Positions 31,827-39,808 of a DNA stretch of 40,691 nucleotides are shown one piece after another (position 1 is the first letter of the stretch; the number at the start of each line of letters is the position of its first letter). The notes beneath the pieces were generated by a model that was given only the letters and a program-made list of their open reading frames with translations, did no database searches and had not been told where the DNA came from. Source of the DNA: Candidatus Curtissbacteria bacterium RIFCSPLOWO2_12_FULL_41_16 (GTDB lineage: Bacteria > Patescibacteriota > Microgenomatia > Curtissbacterales > GWA2-41-24); the NCBI GenBank assembly GCA_001776545.1, contig MFBZ01000025.1:1-40691 (forward strand), given 5' to 3'. A program made the position numbers and the translations under genes.

Positions 31827-32753
31827 ATGAAAATACCCCAATTTTTCCTTGGTGTTGACGGTGGAGCCACCAAAACCGAGGCAGTCCTGGTTGACCAAAA
31901 TAGAAAGATCATCGACCAAGGACAGGCTCAAGGGTCAAATACGGCTATTTTTGGTCTGACTGAATCAGCTAACCAAGTCGCCTTAGCCGTAAAAAGAGCG
32001 CTTGGAACAAAAAAAATTAAGATTTCCGCAAGCTATCTCGCCTTGGCTGGTGTCAATACCAGGGATGATAACAAAAACTGGCAACGGGCAATCAAAAATC
32101 ATCCCTATCTCTGTCAGGTGTTAGACAACCCCAAAATTGTTAATGATACAGCGGCTGCCCTCCGTTCCGGCACCACTGACAAAAATGCCATCGTTGTTAT
32201 TGCCGGCACCGGCTCCAACTGCTATGGCCGAAATGAAAAAGGTCAGGAAGCCAGAAGCGGTGGCGCTGACCACATTTTGGGAGATGAAGGCAGCGCCTAT
32301 GACATCGGATCAAATATTCTACATAGCGTCGTCAAAGCGCTTGACGGCCGAGGCCCAAAAACAGTTCTCGTTAATTTGCTATTTGAAAAACTCAAAATCG
32401 AAAGTCTTGACGGTCTTCATCGGCTCGTTTACAAAAAGCCCTGGAACAAAACCGATATCGCGCAAGTTGCTCCCCTTGCCGAAATTGCCGCTGAAAAAAA
32501 TGACAAAATCGCTATCGGAATTATTAAAAGCGCAGCCGATGAGCTGGCTTTGATGATCAAGGCAGTTGCCCAAAAGCTAAACTTAGAGAAAAAACCCTAT
32601 ACAATCGTCAAAAGCGGCAGTGTCTTTAATATGCCAAAAATTGGAAACCTCCTTGAAAAAGAAATCCTTAAATTCAGCCCTTATGCTAAATTCACCATGC
32701 CCAAAGTTAGTGCCGCTACTGCCGCCGCCTATTTAGCGCAAGAAGGAATTTGA
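31827..32753 (+). CDS. BadF/BadG/BcrA/BcrD-family ATPase, N-acetylglucosamine-kinase-like
   Basis: ASKHA-fold kinase of 308 residues. The N-terminal phosphate loop is FLGVDGGATKTEAVL; the second loop VIAGTGSNCYG and the GGADHILGDEGSAYDIG segment are typical of GlcNAc kinases of this family. It probably phosphorylates an amino sugar for catabolism or cell-wall recycling; exact substrate not shown. It stands alone on the plus strand between minus-strand genes, with its own -10 box. Confidence 0.85.
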   Translation: MKIPQFFLGVDGGATKTEAVLVDQNRKIIDQGQAQGSNTAIFGLTESANQVALAVKRALGTKKIKISASYLALAGVNTRDDNKNWQRAIKNHPYLCQVLDNPKIVNDTAAALRSGTTDKNAIVVIAGTGSNCYGRNEKGQEARSGGADHILGDEGSAYDIGSNILHSVVKALDGRGPKTVLVNLLFEKLKIESLDGLHRLVYKKPWNKTDIAQVAPLAEIAAEKNDKIAIGIIKSAADELALMIKAVAQKLNLEKKPYTIVKSGSVFNMPKIGNLLEKEILKFSPYAKFTMPKVSAATAAAYLAQEGI

Positions 32754-32767
32754 AGGGACTTTCTAAC

Positions 32768-33325
32768 TTAGCTGGGTGTATTTTCCGGTCCGCGGTTTCG
32801 GTAAGTTCTAATGAAATCTTTCACTTTATTTTCGTCTAGCTGATCCAGCTTAAGCACTCTGCCCCAGCCAACTAGTGCAATTATCGTCTCGTTTTTATCC
32901 CTTGGGGCAAGTACCACTTTCCAATCATCTTCGCCAACAATTTCTTTAAGCTTATTCTTTACCTCATCAGAAACGTCACTTTTGTAGGAGATCCAAATGT
33001 GTCCATGCTCTAAATTATGAATCAGCTGCTCGTCGGGCAAAGATGAATCATAAACACCGTTTTTGGCAGGATTTGACCAGTGAGGGCCGGAACTCGGGGG
33101 GTTAGATTTGTAGCCCGACCCAGCCGTCCCGCCGGCTATATGGTTGCGGCCAACAATATCGTACTCGACTGTTCCTTCAACTGATTTTGATACTGCAACG
33201 GGGCGAGCATCCTCCGTCCCCTCCTTCATTCCTTCCGTCCCCTGACTTTTGGATAGAAACCACACCCCCGCACCCACCAAAATAAAAGTCGGTATTAAAA
33301 ACCAAGCCAAAATAGGAACTTTCAT
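32768..33325 (-). CDS. DUF3105 membrane-anchored protein
   Basis: 185 residues: an N-terminal signal-anchor helix (ILAWFLIPTFILVGAGVWFL), a short linker, then the DUF3105 domain with YKSNPPSSGPHWSNPAKNGVY and the histidine-rich HNLEHGHIWISY, which may bind metal. The domain is of unknown function and lies outside the membrane. The linker SQGTEGMKEGTEDARP comes from a short CCGTCCCCTCCTTC-type direct repeat. It follows a cupredoxin lipoprotein on the same strand, so a redox or copper-linked role is conceivable but inferred. Confidence 0.82.
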   Translation of the reverse strand: MKVPILAWFLIPTFILVGAGVWFLSKSQGTEGMKEGTEDARPVAVSKSVEGTVEYDIVGRNHIAGGTAGSGYKSNPPSSGPHWSNPAKNGVYDSSLPDEQLIHNLEHGHIWISYKSDVSDEVKNKLKEIVGEDDWKVVLAPRDKNETIIALVGWGRVLKLDQLDENKVKDFIRTYRNRGPENTPS

Positions 33326-33373
33326 ACCTCAATTAAGGCCTTAAAGTACTACACTCTACGAATTTTTGCAAGT

Positions 33374-33778
33374 TTACTCAACGTCAATCTGCCCGAACTG
33401 GCTGGGATTTAAATGGTTGTGGTATTTTCTTGTCCCGGCCGTAGTAAGCGTCACTGATTTTGTCTCTCCCGGAGCAATTGTTCCAATATTAAATTCCGGA
33501 TAAAGCGTATGCACCGGATGAGGTGCCGAATTCACCTGAATATTAGCGGCTGTGCTGTTTTTGACACTAACCGTTTGGCCCACTTTAACCTTAATCGGGC
33601 TTGGGGCAAAACCGCCGTCAGAATAAGTGATTACGTTTTCTTGCGGCACCGGTAACCCTTGCTGCTGCTCTGCCGGTCCGGTTGTGGTAGCTGGCGTTTT
33701 ATAAAGATTGCAGGCAGAAAGGACAAGCGCACCAGACAAAACCGCTCCAATTAAGTAGCATTTTTTGAAATCCAACAT
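33374..33778 (-). CDS. Cupredoxin-like lipoprotein lacking the usual copper Cys
   Basis: 134 residues. A lipoprotein signal (LVLSAC, lipobox Cys about residue 23) anchors it outside the membrane. The cupredoxin fold follows: VITYSDGGFAPSPIKVKVGQTVSVKN, a loop histidine in SAPHPVHT, and the C-terminal YHNHLNPSQFG. In plastocyanin-like proteins the last motif is Y-x-C-x2-H-x4-M; here Cys is Asn and the Met position is Gln, so a normal type 1 copper site cannot form. Two to three histidines could still bind copper. Shine-Dalgarno GGAGGTGA is excellent. Confidence 0.8.
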   Translation of the reverse strand: MLDFKKCYLIGAVLSGALVLSACNLYKTPATTTGPAEQQQGLPVPQENVITYSDGGFAPSPIKVKVGQTVSVKNSTAANIQVNSAPHPVHTLYPEFNIGTIAPGETKSVTLTTAGTRKYHNHLNPSQFGQIDVE

Positions 33779-33794
33779 TCTTTCACCTCCTAGG

Positions 33795-33822
33795 ATTCTG
33801 CTATTCTATCAAAAACTATACC
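33795..33822 (-). promoter_or_regulatory. Probable promoter of the cupredoxin gene
   Basis: On the minus strand TTGAAA, a 16-base spacer and TAGAAT lie just before the GGAGGTGA Shine-Dalgarno of the cupredoxin gene. Confidence 0.4.
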
Positions 33823-33899
33823 TATTTCAAACACCCAAATTCACCAGTCAAGCTAACATAATTTTTGCCATACAGTTTATTCCAAGATGCGGAAGAAAA

Positions 33900-34012
33900 T
33901 ACCATGGCCTTTAGGCCTTCGACCGTGAGGTCTTCGACTCCGAGGCTCAGATCTTCGATTCCGAGATCGTCACTCAGATTCGAGGAACTCGAGGAGCTCA
34001 GACCGAATCGGC
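33900..34012. repeat. GC-rich repeat cluster after the aldolase gene (family J related)
   Basis: A run of GTCTTCGACTCCGAGGCTCA, ATCTTCGATTCCGAGATC, GATTCGAGGAACTCGAGG and CCGAATCGGCC elements. The pieces match parts of the nadK and exonuclease modules (CTTCGACTCCGA, CTCGAGGAG, CCGAATGG). It runs into the last codons of the aldolase gene and supplies its stop. Confidence 0.6.
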
Positions 34013-34978
34013 CGTATGTAGTTTATTGGCACTCCCAAAAACCTCAATTTTGGCCTCAACAACCGCTGCCACTGCTAAAATTACCTCCGGCATCAATTTA
34101 TACATCGTATATTCATTTGGTTGCTCTCCCAACTTCTCCGTCAATGCGTCACGGTATGCCAGCCGAATTTCCGTATTGACGTTAACCTTGACAATCTTAC
34201 CCACTTTTATTGCCTCCTTAACTTGATCTGCCGGTATACCAGAACCCCCATGCAGCGAAAGAAAAGTGTTGGGCAGAACCTCTCGAATCTTTGCTAAAAG
34301 TCCAAAATCCAAAGGCGGTTGATTAGGAAAGGTGCCATGGACATTGCCAAAAACCGCAGCATATATATCCACATTAGTCTCTTCTACAAACCTTGCTGCT
34401 TGATCTGGACTTGTATAAGATTTTTTAAGAGTCTCTAAATCTATTTGCTCGCTATGAACCTCGCTTGCGCCCGACAATTTATCAATTTCGCCCTCGACCA
34501 AGAGGCCCTTCGCATGCGCTGCCGCAACTACCTTTTTAGTATTTTCAACATTTTCCTCAAATTCCGAATCGGATCCATCGAAGTGAATAAGACCAAAACC
34601 CGCCATTGACTGACTATCACCTCGGATGGTGGCAGTCCCGAGCTTGTCGAGGGACATGACTCCTCCGAGGTGGACTGACTCGACTTGAGACGTGTTAATC
34701 GCCGCCAAACAGTCCTCAACTTTTCTCGCATGGTCTAAATTTAAAAGAATCGGAACATGGTATTCTTCTCTGGCATTGGTAACCAAATCCAAAATATTTG
34801 CCAACCCAAAATACCCCGCCTCCCCTGGCGAAAATTCCACTATCACCGGCGACTTTTTATTTTTACCGGCCACACATATCGCCTTAAAAATCTCCAAATT
34901 ATCAACATTAAACGCACCAATAGCAAAGCCCTCTTTTTTAGCCTTCGCAAACCACTCTCTAGCAGTCATATTAGTCAA
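33998..34978 (-). CDS. Class II fructose-bisphosphate (or tagatose-bisphosphate) aldolase
   Basis: Zinc-dependent TIM-barrel aldolase, 326 residues. Zinc ligands and active-site blocks: LNLDHARKVEDC (catalytic/zinc region), VEGEIDKL, GNVHGTF and SLHGGSGIP followed by KVNVNTEIRLAY. It would cleave or form fructose-1,6-bisphosphate in the central sugar pathway, near rpiB. Residues about 102-120 (VHLGGVMSLDKLGTATIRGD) are a translated repeat inserted just before the FDGSxxxFEENV block. The C-terminal few residues come from a repeat cluster. Confidence 0.9.
   Translation of the reverse strand: MTNMTAREWFAKAKKEGFAIGAFNVDNLEIFKAICVAGKNKKSPVIVEFSPGEAGYFGLANILDLVTNAREEYHVPILLNLDHARKVEDCLAAINTSQVESVHLGGVMSLDKLGTATIRGDSQSMAGFGLIHFDGSDSEFEENVENTKKVVAAAHAKGLLVEGEIDKLSGASEVHSEQIDLETLKKSYTSPDQAARFVEETNVDIYAAVFGNVHGTFPNQPPLDFGLLAKIREVLPNTFLSLHGGSGIPADQVKEAIKVGKIVKVNVNTEIRLAYRDALTEKLGEQPNEYTMYKLMPEVILAVAAVVEAKIEVFGSANKLHTADSV
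34618..34673. repeat. Nested palindromic module inside the aldolase gene (families F and G)
   Basis: Outer arms CACCTCGGATGGTGG and CCTCCGAGGTGG bracket CCCGAGCTTGTCGAGGGACA and GACTCC. Its construction is that of the nadK module at 25170-25242. Confidence 0.8.
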
Positions 34979-35222
34979 ATGAAAAGAAAATAATAACTAA
35001 AGGCGTAAGAATAGATAGTACCCAAAATGATATTCTGAAAATTGTTTTTTTAGATCTTCTGATGAACAAGTAAACCAAGATCATAAGCTCTATCAATAAA
35101 AATATTGATAAAACATCATGACTATTACCGAGAAAACCAACTCTGTAGTTGTAAAATACATAAATTACAATCAGAAACAGATCTACAAACATCAATAACG
35201 CTTCGAGAACTCTCGCTATCAT
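34971..35222 (-). CDS. Small membrane protein, 83 aa
   Basis: 83 residues with three hydrophobic helices (LMFVDLFLIVIYVFY, VLSIFLLIELMILVYLFI, ISFWVLSILTPLVIIFF) separated by short basic loops. No family recognised. Its ATG lies directly after the vapC stop, and its end overlaps the aldolase start by 8 bases, so it is probably translated with both. It could be a VapBC-linked passenger. Confidence 0.55.
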   Translation of the reverse strand: MIARVLEALLMFVDLFLIVIYVFYNYRVGFLGNSHDVLSIFLLIELMILVYLFIRRSKKTIFRISFWVLSILTPLVIIFFSFD

Positions 35223-35223
35223 T

Positions 35224-35673
35224 TTAAAAAGGATTAACGACTTTTATCTCAGAAAAACTAGCAAAATCCTGCTCATTTGCAGTATAGATCGTTTTGATTC
35301 CATTGGAAAGCATCGTTGCAACCAAATAAACATCGAAAATCCTTCGGCCAAGAATATTTTTGCCATCTATCAAATACATAACCGTCAGTAATTCGTTACC
35401 GATCGGTACTATCAGCTCGAATGGGGATATTAAAAATCTCTTAATCTCCAAAGTCGCTTCCTTAGGAGTGACCGAATTTTTATACTTGGCTCGATTAGTT
35501 ATAGTGGAATAAAACTCAAGCAAATTTTGAGGAGTTATCGCCGCTTTTAATTTGCCATCATTGACTAATTCCTGGAGTCTTTTTGCTTTCTTGTAGAATG
35601 GAGACTTGCCATCATGCGCGTAGACTAAAATGTTGGTATCAAACAGTACCCAATCCTCATCAGAGCCAATCAT
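35224..35673 (-). CDS. vapC: VapC-like PIN-domain toxin
   Basis: 149-residue PIN-domain ribonuclease. The first acidic residue is in LFDTNILVYA, further acids in LLEFYSTI and RRIFDVYLVATM, and the last in TANEQDFASF. VapC toxins cleave tRNA or rRNA. It overlaps the antitoxin gene by 14 bases, the normal order (antitoxin first). All four acidic positions seem intact, so it is probably active. Confidence 0.85.
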   Translation of the reverse strand: MIGSDEDWVLFDTNILVYAHDGKSPFYKKAKRLQELVNDGKLKAAITPQNLLEFYSTITNRAKYKNSVTPKEATLEIKRFLISPFELIVPIGNELLTVMYLIDGKNILGRRIFDVYLVATMLSNGIKTIYTANEQDFASFSEIKVVNPF

Positions 35674-35881
35674 AAATCTCTTCTCGCCTTAAAGTACCCT
35701 TAACTCCCAAAGGGAAAGTCTTAAATTTAACCTTCCGTTTCTTTGGCCGTTCACCCAAAAGATCTTTTCTCAAAGCTTCAGTAATCACCTGCTTTAAATT
35801 TTTATCTTCCTCTAGTGCTTTTTGTTTCGCCCGTTTTAGAAGTTCTTTATCAAGTTCAATTGTAGTTCTTGCAGTCTGCAT
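35660..35881 (-). CDS. vapB: VapB-like ribbon-helix-helix antitoxin
   Basis: 73 residues from ATG 35881 (a GTG three codons earlier is possible). RTTIELDKELLKRAKQKALEE is the strand-helix part of a ribbon-helix-helix DNA-binding fold, followed by a second helix (NLKQVITEALRKDLL) and a basic C-terminal segment that would bind and block VapC. It probably autoregulates the pair. Confidence 0.8.
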   Translation of the reverse strand: MQTARTTIELDKELLKRAKQKALEEDKNLKQVITEALRKDLLGERPKKRKVKFKTFPLGVKGTLRREEIYDWL

Positions 35882-35916
35882 ACTTGTCACATATTAACAC
35901 ATTCACATATTTATGT

Positions 35917-36318
35917 CTACACTTTCACCCTCTTTTCCCTATACTCCGAATAAATCTTTAGGCCCCAAAAACCGTTGACTGCTGCAGCTATTAGATAGGG
36001 AAACCAAAAAAGGGATTTCAGGGTCGTATCAATACCTCCAATCTCAAAACCTTCAAGTACAAAAACTGCGATCACGCTAAATTCAAAGATTGAAATTAAA
36101 GTCACCAAAGCTGCCGCCCGAACTGTGCCTACAAACCACAAAAACACCGCTGGCCCAAACATTAAAATCCCCAAAACCATCCCATTGAAAAAAATACGGC
36201 TAACCGCATAGTCCCAGATGTTTAAGAAAATGAAGATAAAAAATAAATTAAGTTTTAGCAGATTCTGCGCAGGTTTTTTGGAAATTTTGAATACAGCCTT
36301 AATTTTTTTATTAAGCAT
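35917..36318 (-). CDS. Membrane protein of unknown function, 4 helices
   Basis: 133 residues from ATG 36318 (a GTG at 36327 overlapping the rpiB stop is an alternative). Four hydrophobic stretches are visible (LNLFFIFIFLNIW, GMVLGILMFGPAVFLWFV, AALVTLISIFEFSVIAVFV, SLFWFPYLIAAAVNGFW), with basic ends. No family recognised. Probably cotranscribed with rpiB. Confidence 0.55.
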   Translation of the reverse strand: MLNKKIKAVFKISKKPAQNLLKLNLFFIFIFLNIWDYAVSRIFFNGMVLGILMFGPAVFLWFVGTVRAAALVTLISIFEFSVIAVFVLEGFEIGGIDTTLKSLFWFPYLIAAAVNGFWGLKIYSEYREKRVKV

Positions 36319-36323
36319 AAATA

Positions 36324-36767
36324 TCACGTCTCAATTTTCTTTATTTTCTCGATTCTTCTTGCATGCCTTCCGCCTTCAAATTTGGCCTCAAGCCAGGCAG
36401 ACACTGCCCTTTTGGCATCATCAGACGACAAAAATCTGGCTCCAAGAGAAAGAATGTTGGCATCGTTGTGCTCACGGGCTAATTTTGCAATTTGTGGATT
36501 TGGACTATTGATAACCGCCGCTCTTATCCCTTTTACTTTATTGGCCACAATCGCCTCTCCTTGCCCACTTCCCCCAATTACTATTCCCAACGATCCGGGA
36601 TCGTCAACAACCCTCCTGGCACAAGGATAAATAAAATCGGGATAGTCGTCAGCCTCATCTAACTCAAATGCTCCCATATCCTCCACTTCCAGTCCTTTCA
36701 CCCTTAGATATTGAATCAGCTGTTTCTTTAAATAAAATCCGGCATGGTCCGAAGCGATATAAACCAT
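36324..36767 (-). CDS. rpiB: Ribose-5-phosphate isomerase B
   Basis: 147-residue RpiB/LacAB sugar-phosphate isomerase. The N-terminus IASDHAGFYLKKQL, the GGSGQGEAIVANKVKGIRAA active-site region and REHNDANILSLGAR are diagnostic. The usual catalytic Cys of some members is replaced here by the GGSGQGE form found in other active RpiBs. It interconverts ribose-5- and ribulose-5-phosphate in the pentose phosphate pathway, fitting the aldolase nearby. Confidence 0.93.
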   Translation of the reverse strand: MVYIASDHAGFYLKKQLIQYLRVKGLEVEDMGAFELDEADDYPDFIYPCARRVVDDPGSLGIVIGGSGQGEAIVANKVKGIRAAVINSPNPQIAKLAREHNDANILSLGARFLSSDDAKRAVSAWLEAKFEGGRHARRIEKIKKIET

Positions 36768-36811
36768 CTATTCTAGATTACAAGGTTGGAAGGATTTGGT
36801 GCAAATGGGAG

Positions 36812-38065
36812 TCACCCAATCAATTGCTTTAAATCAAAACTTAGATCAGATAATCGGTCTTTATGCGAAGCGATATCCACTCTATTTTTAACTGCCGTGG
36901 TCAATGGTGAAACCTCGGCTGGATTATTAATAACTGTCGCCCCCACAATGCGCGTTTGAGAATTATACTTTTTGACAAAGATCCTAGTTATTTTACTATC
37001 CTCCACTGACCCTCGAACAACAATTTCATCCACAAAATCCTCTTCTGTCATTCCGATAAATGAACAAGAAGATCCAAAAAAATTAATTGTGTAGGCGGAA
37101 ACGGCCTCAAATGCTGTTCGCACATCGCACATTGTCTTGGCAACAACAGCGCCTTGAGTCGTTGCATTTCCCCAAGTACCAACAATATGGGGGACTTGAA
37201 TTATCAGATCATAAAAGCTAACACAATCTCCGGCCGCATAAACATCGGGGATGCTCGTCTCAAGATATTCATTTGTGACAATTCCGCCATCAATTTTCAT
37301 GCCACTATCATTTAGCCACTCCAGATCGTTTCTTATACCAATACCGATTCCCACCAGATCCGCTTCGTACTTCTTGCCAGATTTGGTTTTAACTGTCCCA
37401 ACAACCCGTTTTAGGGTCCGACCCTCAAATTCCTGGACCTGGTCTCCAGCGACTACTTTAATCCCATTTGCCTCAAGCAAATTCCGCAGGACTCGACTGG
37501 ACTTTTCATCCAACCGGGTTCCCCAATAGTAAGGGGCTCCCTCCAAAATCACTGTCTCAATTCCCTTTTCTTTAAAGCTATGAGCAAACTCCAAACCAAT
37601 AAAACCGCCACCTATTATTACTCCTCTTTTAGCTGTCTTAGCAGCCTCGATAATCGTATCGGCATCGCCAATCGTCCACATGTAGGAAATGTTTTCAAGA
37701 TCAGCCCCGGGCACATTCAGCCTTATCGGGGATGCACCGGTTGCTATGAGGAGCTTTTTATAAAGGAAGGTTTCGCCATTTGCCAATTCGACTTTCTTTT
37801 GATCCGGTATAAGTTTTGCAGCTTTTGAATTCCCAACCAGTTCTATTTGGTTTTCCCGATACCACATGGGGTTTTTTAAAAATAATTGTTCCCTTGTTAT
37901 CTCTCCTCTTATGTAATTTGGCAGCAAAACGCGCGAATAAAGCCGGTAATTTTCGCCGGAAAGAATTGTAATTTTGGCGTTGGGATTTAGAGTTCTGATA
38001 ACGCCCGCCGCGGTGGTCCCCGCCGCCCCGCCACCGATTATCAGAAAATCAGTCTGTCGGGTCAT
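36812..38065 (-). CDS. FAD/NAD(P)-dependent oxidoreductase (pyridine nucleotide-disulfide type)
   Basis: 417 residues from ATG 38065 (an earlier in-frame ATG adds 11 residues overlapping the VIT gene). FAD-binding GGGAAGTTAA at the N-terminus, a second dinucleotide fold GGGFIGLEFAHSF, ATGASP before it, and the VYAAGDC FAD motif near the end. The layout resembles rubredoxin/ferredoxin reductases and the N-terminal part of NirB, which pass electrons from NAD(P)H to a small Fe-S or other acceptor. A ferredoxin gene lies about 950 bases upstream on the same strand, a possible partner (inference). Confidence 0.88.
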   Translation of the reverse strand: MTRQTDFLIIGGGAAGTTAAGVIRTLNPNAKITILSGENYRLYSRVLLPNYIRGEITREQLFLKNPMWYRENQIELVGNSKAAKLIPDQKKVELANGETFLYKKLLIATGASPIRLNVPGADLENISYMWTIGDADTIIEAAKTAKRGVIIGGGFIGLEFAHSFKEKGIETVILEGAPYYWGTRLDEKSSRVLRNLLEANGIKVVAGDQVQEFEGRTLKRVVGTVKTKSGKKYEADLVGIGIGIRNDLEWLNDSGMKIDGGIVTNEYLETSIPDVYAAGDCVSFYDLIIQVPHIVGTWGNATTQGAVVAKTMCDVRTAFEAVSAYTINFFGSSCSFIGMTEEDFVDEIVVRGSVEDSKITRIFVKKYNSQTRIVGATVINNPAEVSPLTTAVKNRVDIASHKDRLSDLSFDLKQLIG

Positions 38066-38072
38066 GGATTTC

Positions 38073-38798
38073 TCACATCGATATCCCCGGAATACCAAGA
38101 AGATTCAAGACCTCGCCTGCCAAAAAGCCAATCCCCGCAGCGATAAGTCCTATTATTATTGTCTCGACAACTTTTGAACCAAGGCCGTCTTTATTAAGCC
38201 ACCAGCGCATCAAACCAATAAGTCCCATTACCACTAAAGAGGTGAAAATTGATGCTATAAGGGCACGATTTACAGGTCGCAAGAATATAAATGGCAAAAG
38301 AGGTGGTATCCCTCCCAGTAAATAGAAAAAACAAACTAAAACTCCGGCTATCCTAGGCGATTCTTCTTGTGTCAAACCGAGTTCATCCCTCATCATAACT
38401 TTTAGCCAAAGTTCGCGATCTGATGTCACCTTTTTGGTCAAAACTTCTACGGTTTCTTTATCGAAACCCATATTAGTGTAGATCTCGCGGATTTCTTGGC
38501 GCTCTGCTTCGGGCTTATTTTCGATCTCCCAGAGTTCAATCTTCTCCATTGCTTCATAATGTTCATCCTGGGATTTAACCGCAAGGTAATTACCTAAGGC
38601 CATTGAAGCTGCACCAGCAACAATAGTCAGTGCTCCGGCAATAATAATGACACTTTGATTAGCTGTACTGCTGGCAATTCCTACCAAAAAACCAATGGCG
38701 GTCACCACGCCATCGTTGGCGCCAAAAACAATATCCCTTAAGAACTGCCCGCTTGCGGGATGCTGCGGTTCCCGCCCGGCAATAGATCTTTGCGGCAT
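38073..38798 (-). CDS. VIT1/CCC1-family iron/manganese transporter
   Basis: 241 residues with about five membrane helices. The N-terminal FLRDIVFGANDGVVTAIGFLVG (positions about 19-40) is the family signature, followed by a cytosolic Glu-rich helical hairpin (SQDEHYEAMEKIELWEIE), the likely metal-binding domain, and a C-terminal pair of helices. It would move Fe2+ or Mn2+ out of the cytosol. Its stop lies 7 bases before the oxidoreductase ATG. Confidence 0.92.
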   Translation of the reverse strand: MPQRSIAGREPQHPASGQFLRDIVFGANDGVVTAIGFLVGIASSTANQSVIIIAGALTIVAGAASMALGNYLAVKSQDEHYEAMEKIELWEIENKPEAERQEIREIYTNMGFDKETVEVLTKKVTSDRELWLKVMMRDELGLTQEESPRIAGVLVCFFYLLGGIPPLLPFIFLRPVNRALIASIFTSLVVMGLIGLMRWWLNKDGLGSKVVETIIIGLIAAGIGFLAGEVLNLLGIPGISM

Positions 38799-38848
38799 GA
38801 AACAATTCTAACATTTCAGGAAGTAGAGGTCTTGGCAGCAATCAAAAA

Positions 38849-38940
38849 CATGACCCCTCGACTTCGCTCGGGGTAAACTACGCTGGCGGCTTGCCCGCCA
38901 AAGCGAAGGCGGCGGCGGGAGGCCTGAGCGAGGCAGGAAG
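38849..38940. repeat. GC-rich repeat cluster between the VIT and ferredoxin genes
   Basis: CCCCTCGACTTCGCTCGGGG is a family G-like palindrome; it is followed by GGCGGCTTGCCCGCC and CCTGAGCGAGGCAGG. The rest of 38799-39008 shows no gene. Confidence 0.55.
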
Positions 38941-39008
38941 ACTAAAGATCGAAGATAGATGCATTTCGCCGAGCGTTTTTTGATGTTGCCAAGACGTCAA
39001 AGCTTCCG

Positions 39009-39260
39009 CTACGGGTATTCTTGCTCTCCGGTTTCCTCGTCGACCAAAATAATCGCTTTTGTGGGGCAAGATTCGGCGGCAAGTTTTACCATTTCCGGCG
39101 GATCGCCTTCCCCATCCAAAAGAATAGCCTTATTTTCGCCATCCAGCGCAAAAGTTTTCATGGCCAGAGCAACACAGCTTGCAGCACCAATACATAAATC
39201 TCGATCGACCGTTATTTTCCACATTTTCTTACTATTTCCGTTTGGCTGATTATCAGACAT
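39009..39260 (-). CDS. Single-cluster ferredoxin, probably [3Fe-4S]
   Basis: 83 residues. The cluster ligands are Cys in CIGAASC (positions +0 and +6) and Cys in ESCPTKAI; the middle Cys of CxxCxxC is Ala. Three cysteines plus CP is the pattern of [3Fe-4S] ferredoxins, though a non-Cys fourth ligand could complete a [4Fe-4S] cluster. Acidic, soluble electron carrier. It follows sufU, where its cluster would be assembled, and precedes the reductase gene. The start codon directly abuts a repeat that also forms the sufU 3' end. Confidence 0.85.
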   Translation of the reverse strand: MSDNQPNGNSKKMWKITVDRDLCIGAASCVALAMKTFALDGENKAILLDGEGDPPEMVKLAAESCPTKAIILVDEETGEQEYP

Positions 39261-39290
39261 CTTGTCACTTGTTACCTGTTACTTGTCACT
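39261..39290. repeat. TGTCACTTGTTACCTGTTAC module at the sufU-ferredoxin junction (family D)
   Basis: CTTGTCACTTGTTACCTGTT followed by ACTTGTCACT. The last codons and stop of sufU (VTSNR) lie inside it and the ferredoxin ATG begins beside it. Related copies are inside mutM and trpS. Confidence 0.75.
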
Positions 39291-39649
39291 TTTCTTACGG
39301 CCTCAAGCGCCAAAAACGCACATTTTAACCTTGCCGGCGGAAATCCTGAGCTTGCCGAAGGACCGCCAATTAGATTAAGCACATCCTGTCCCGTTATCTT
39401 AGAAAGAATAGAGATAGGCTTATTCTTAATCGCTTCAGAAAGCATCGAGGCGCTAGCTATGGAAATCGCACAGCCGTTTCCAATAAACAAAACTTCCTTG
39501 ATTCTATTATCGCGTATTCGAAAATAAAATGTAACCTCATCTCCACACAAAGGATTAATCTGTTCAATTACCACATCAGCCCCCTGCATTACGCCAAAAT
39601 TTTGAGGGTTTTGCCAATGCTCTAAAATTTCTTCGCGGTATGGATCCAT
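39272..39649 (-). CDS. sufU: SufU/IscU-type Fe-S cluster scaffold
   Basis: 125-residue IscU/SufU-like protein that receives sulfur from SufS. Three conserved cysteines are present: NPLCGDEV, GNGCAIS and RLKCAFLAL; the Asp in GD next to the first is the usual zinc/iron ligand. SufU proteins carry an extra loop before the last Cys; here that loop (GGPSASSGFPPA, residues about 94-105) is encoded by a CCTGAGCTTGCCGAAGG repeat at 39345-39364. The C-terminus comes from another repeat. It lies between sufS and ferredoxin. Confidence 0.9.
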   Translation of the reverse strand: MDPYREEILEHWQNPQNFGVMQGADVVIEQINPLCGDEVTFYFRIRDNRIKEVLFIGNGCAISIASASMLSEAIKNKPISILSKITGQDVLNLIGGPSASSGFPPARLKCAFLALEAVRKVTSNR

Positions 39650-39711
39650 AGCTTAAATTTTCAATTTTTAATTCTTACTTTTTGATTTATCAAAAATACG
39701 CTTTGGTATTT

Positions 39712-39780
39712 TCATTGAATTTTCAATGATTTAATTTTTCAAAATATCTTTGATATTTTCTTTGCAATTTTAAACATTTA
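39712..39780. repeat. AT-rich dispersed repeat between sufS and sufU (family I)
   Basis: Reverse complement of the spacer before atpE (18031-18079) over nearly 50 bases, including the AAAATATCTTTGATATTTTC hairpin, and shares TTGAATTTTCAATGATT with 23395-23415. No gene in 39650-39808. Confidence 0.7.
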
Positions 39781-39808
39781 GATTTCATTAAAAATTTCAA
39801 ATTAAAAA

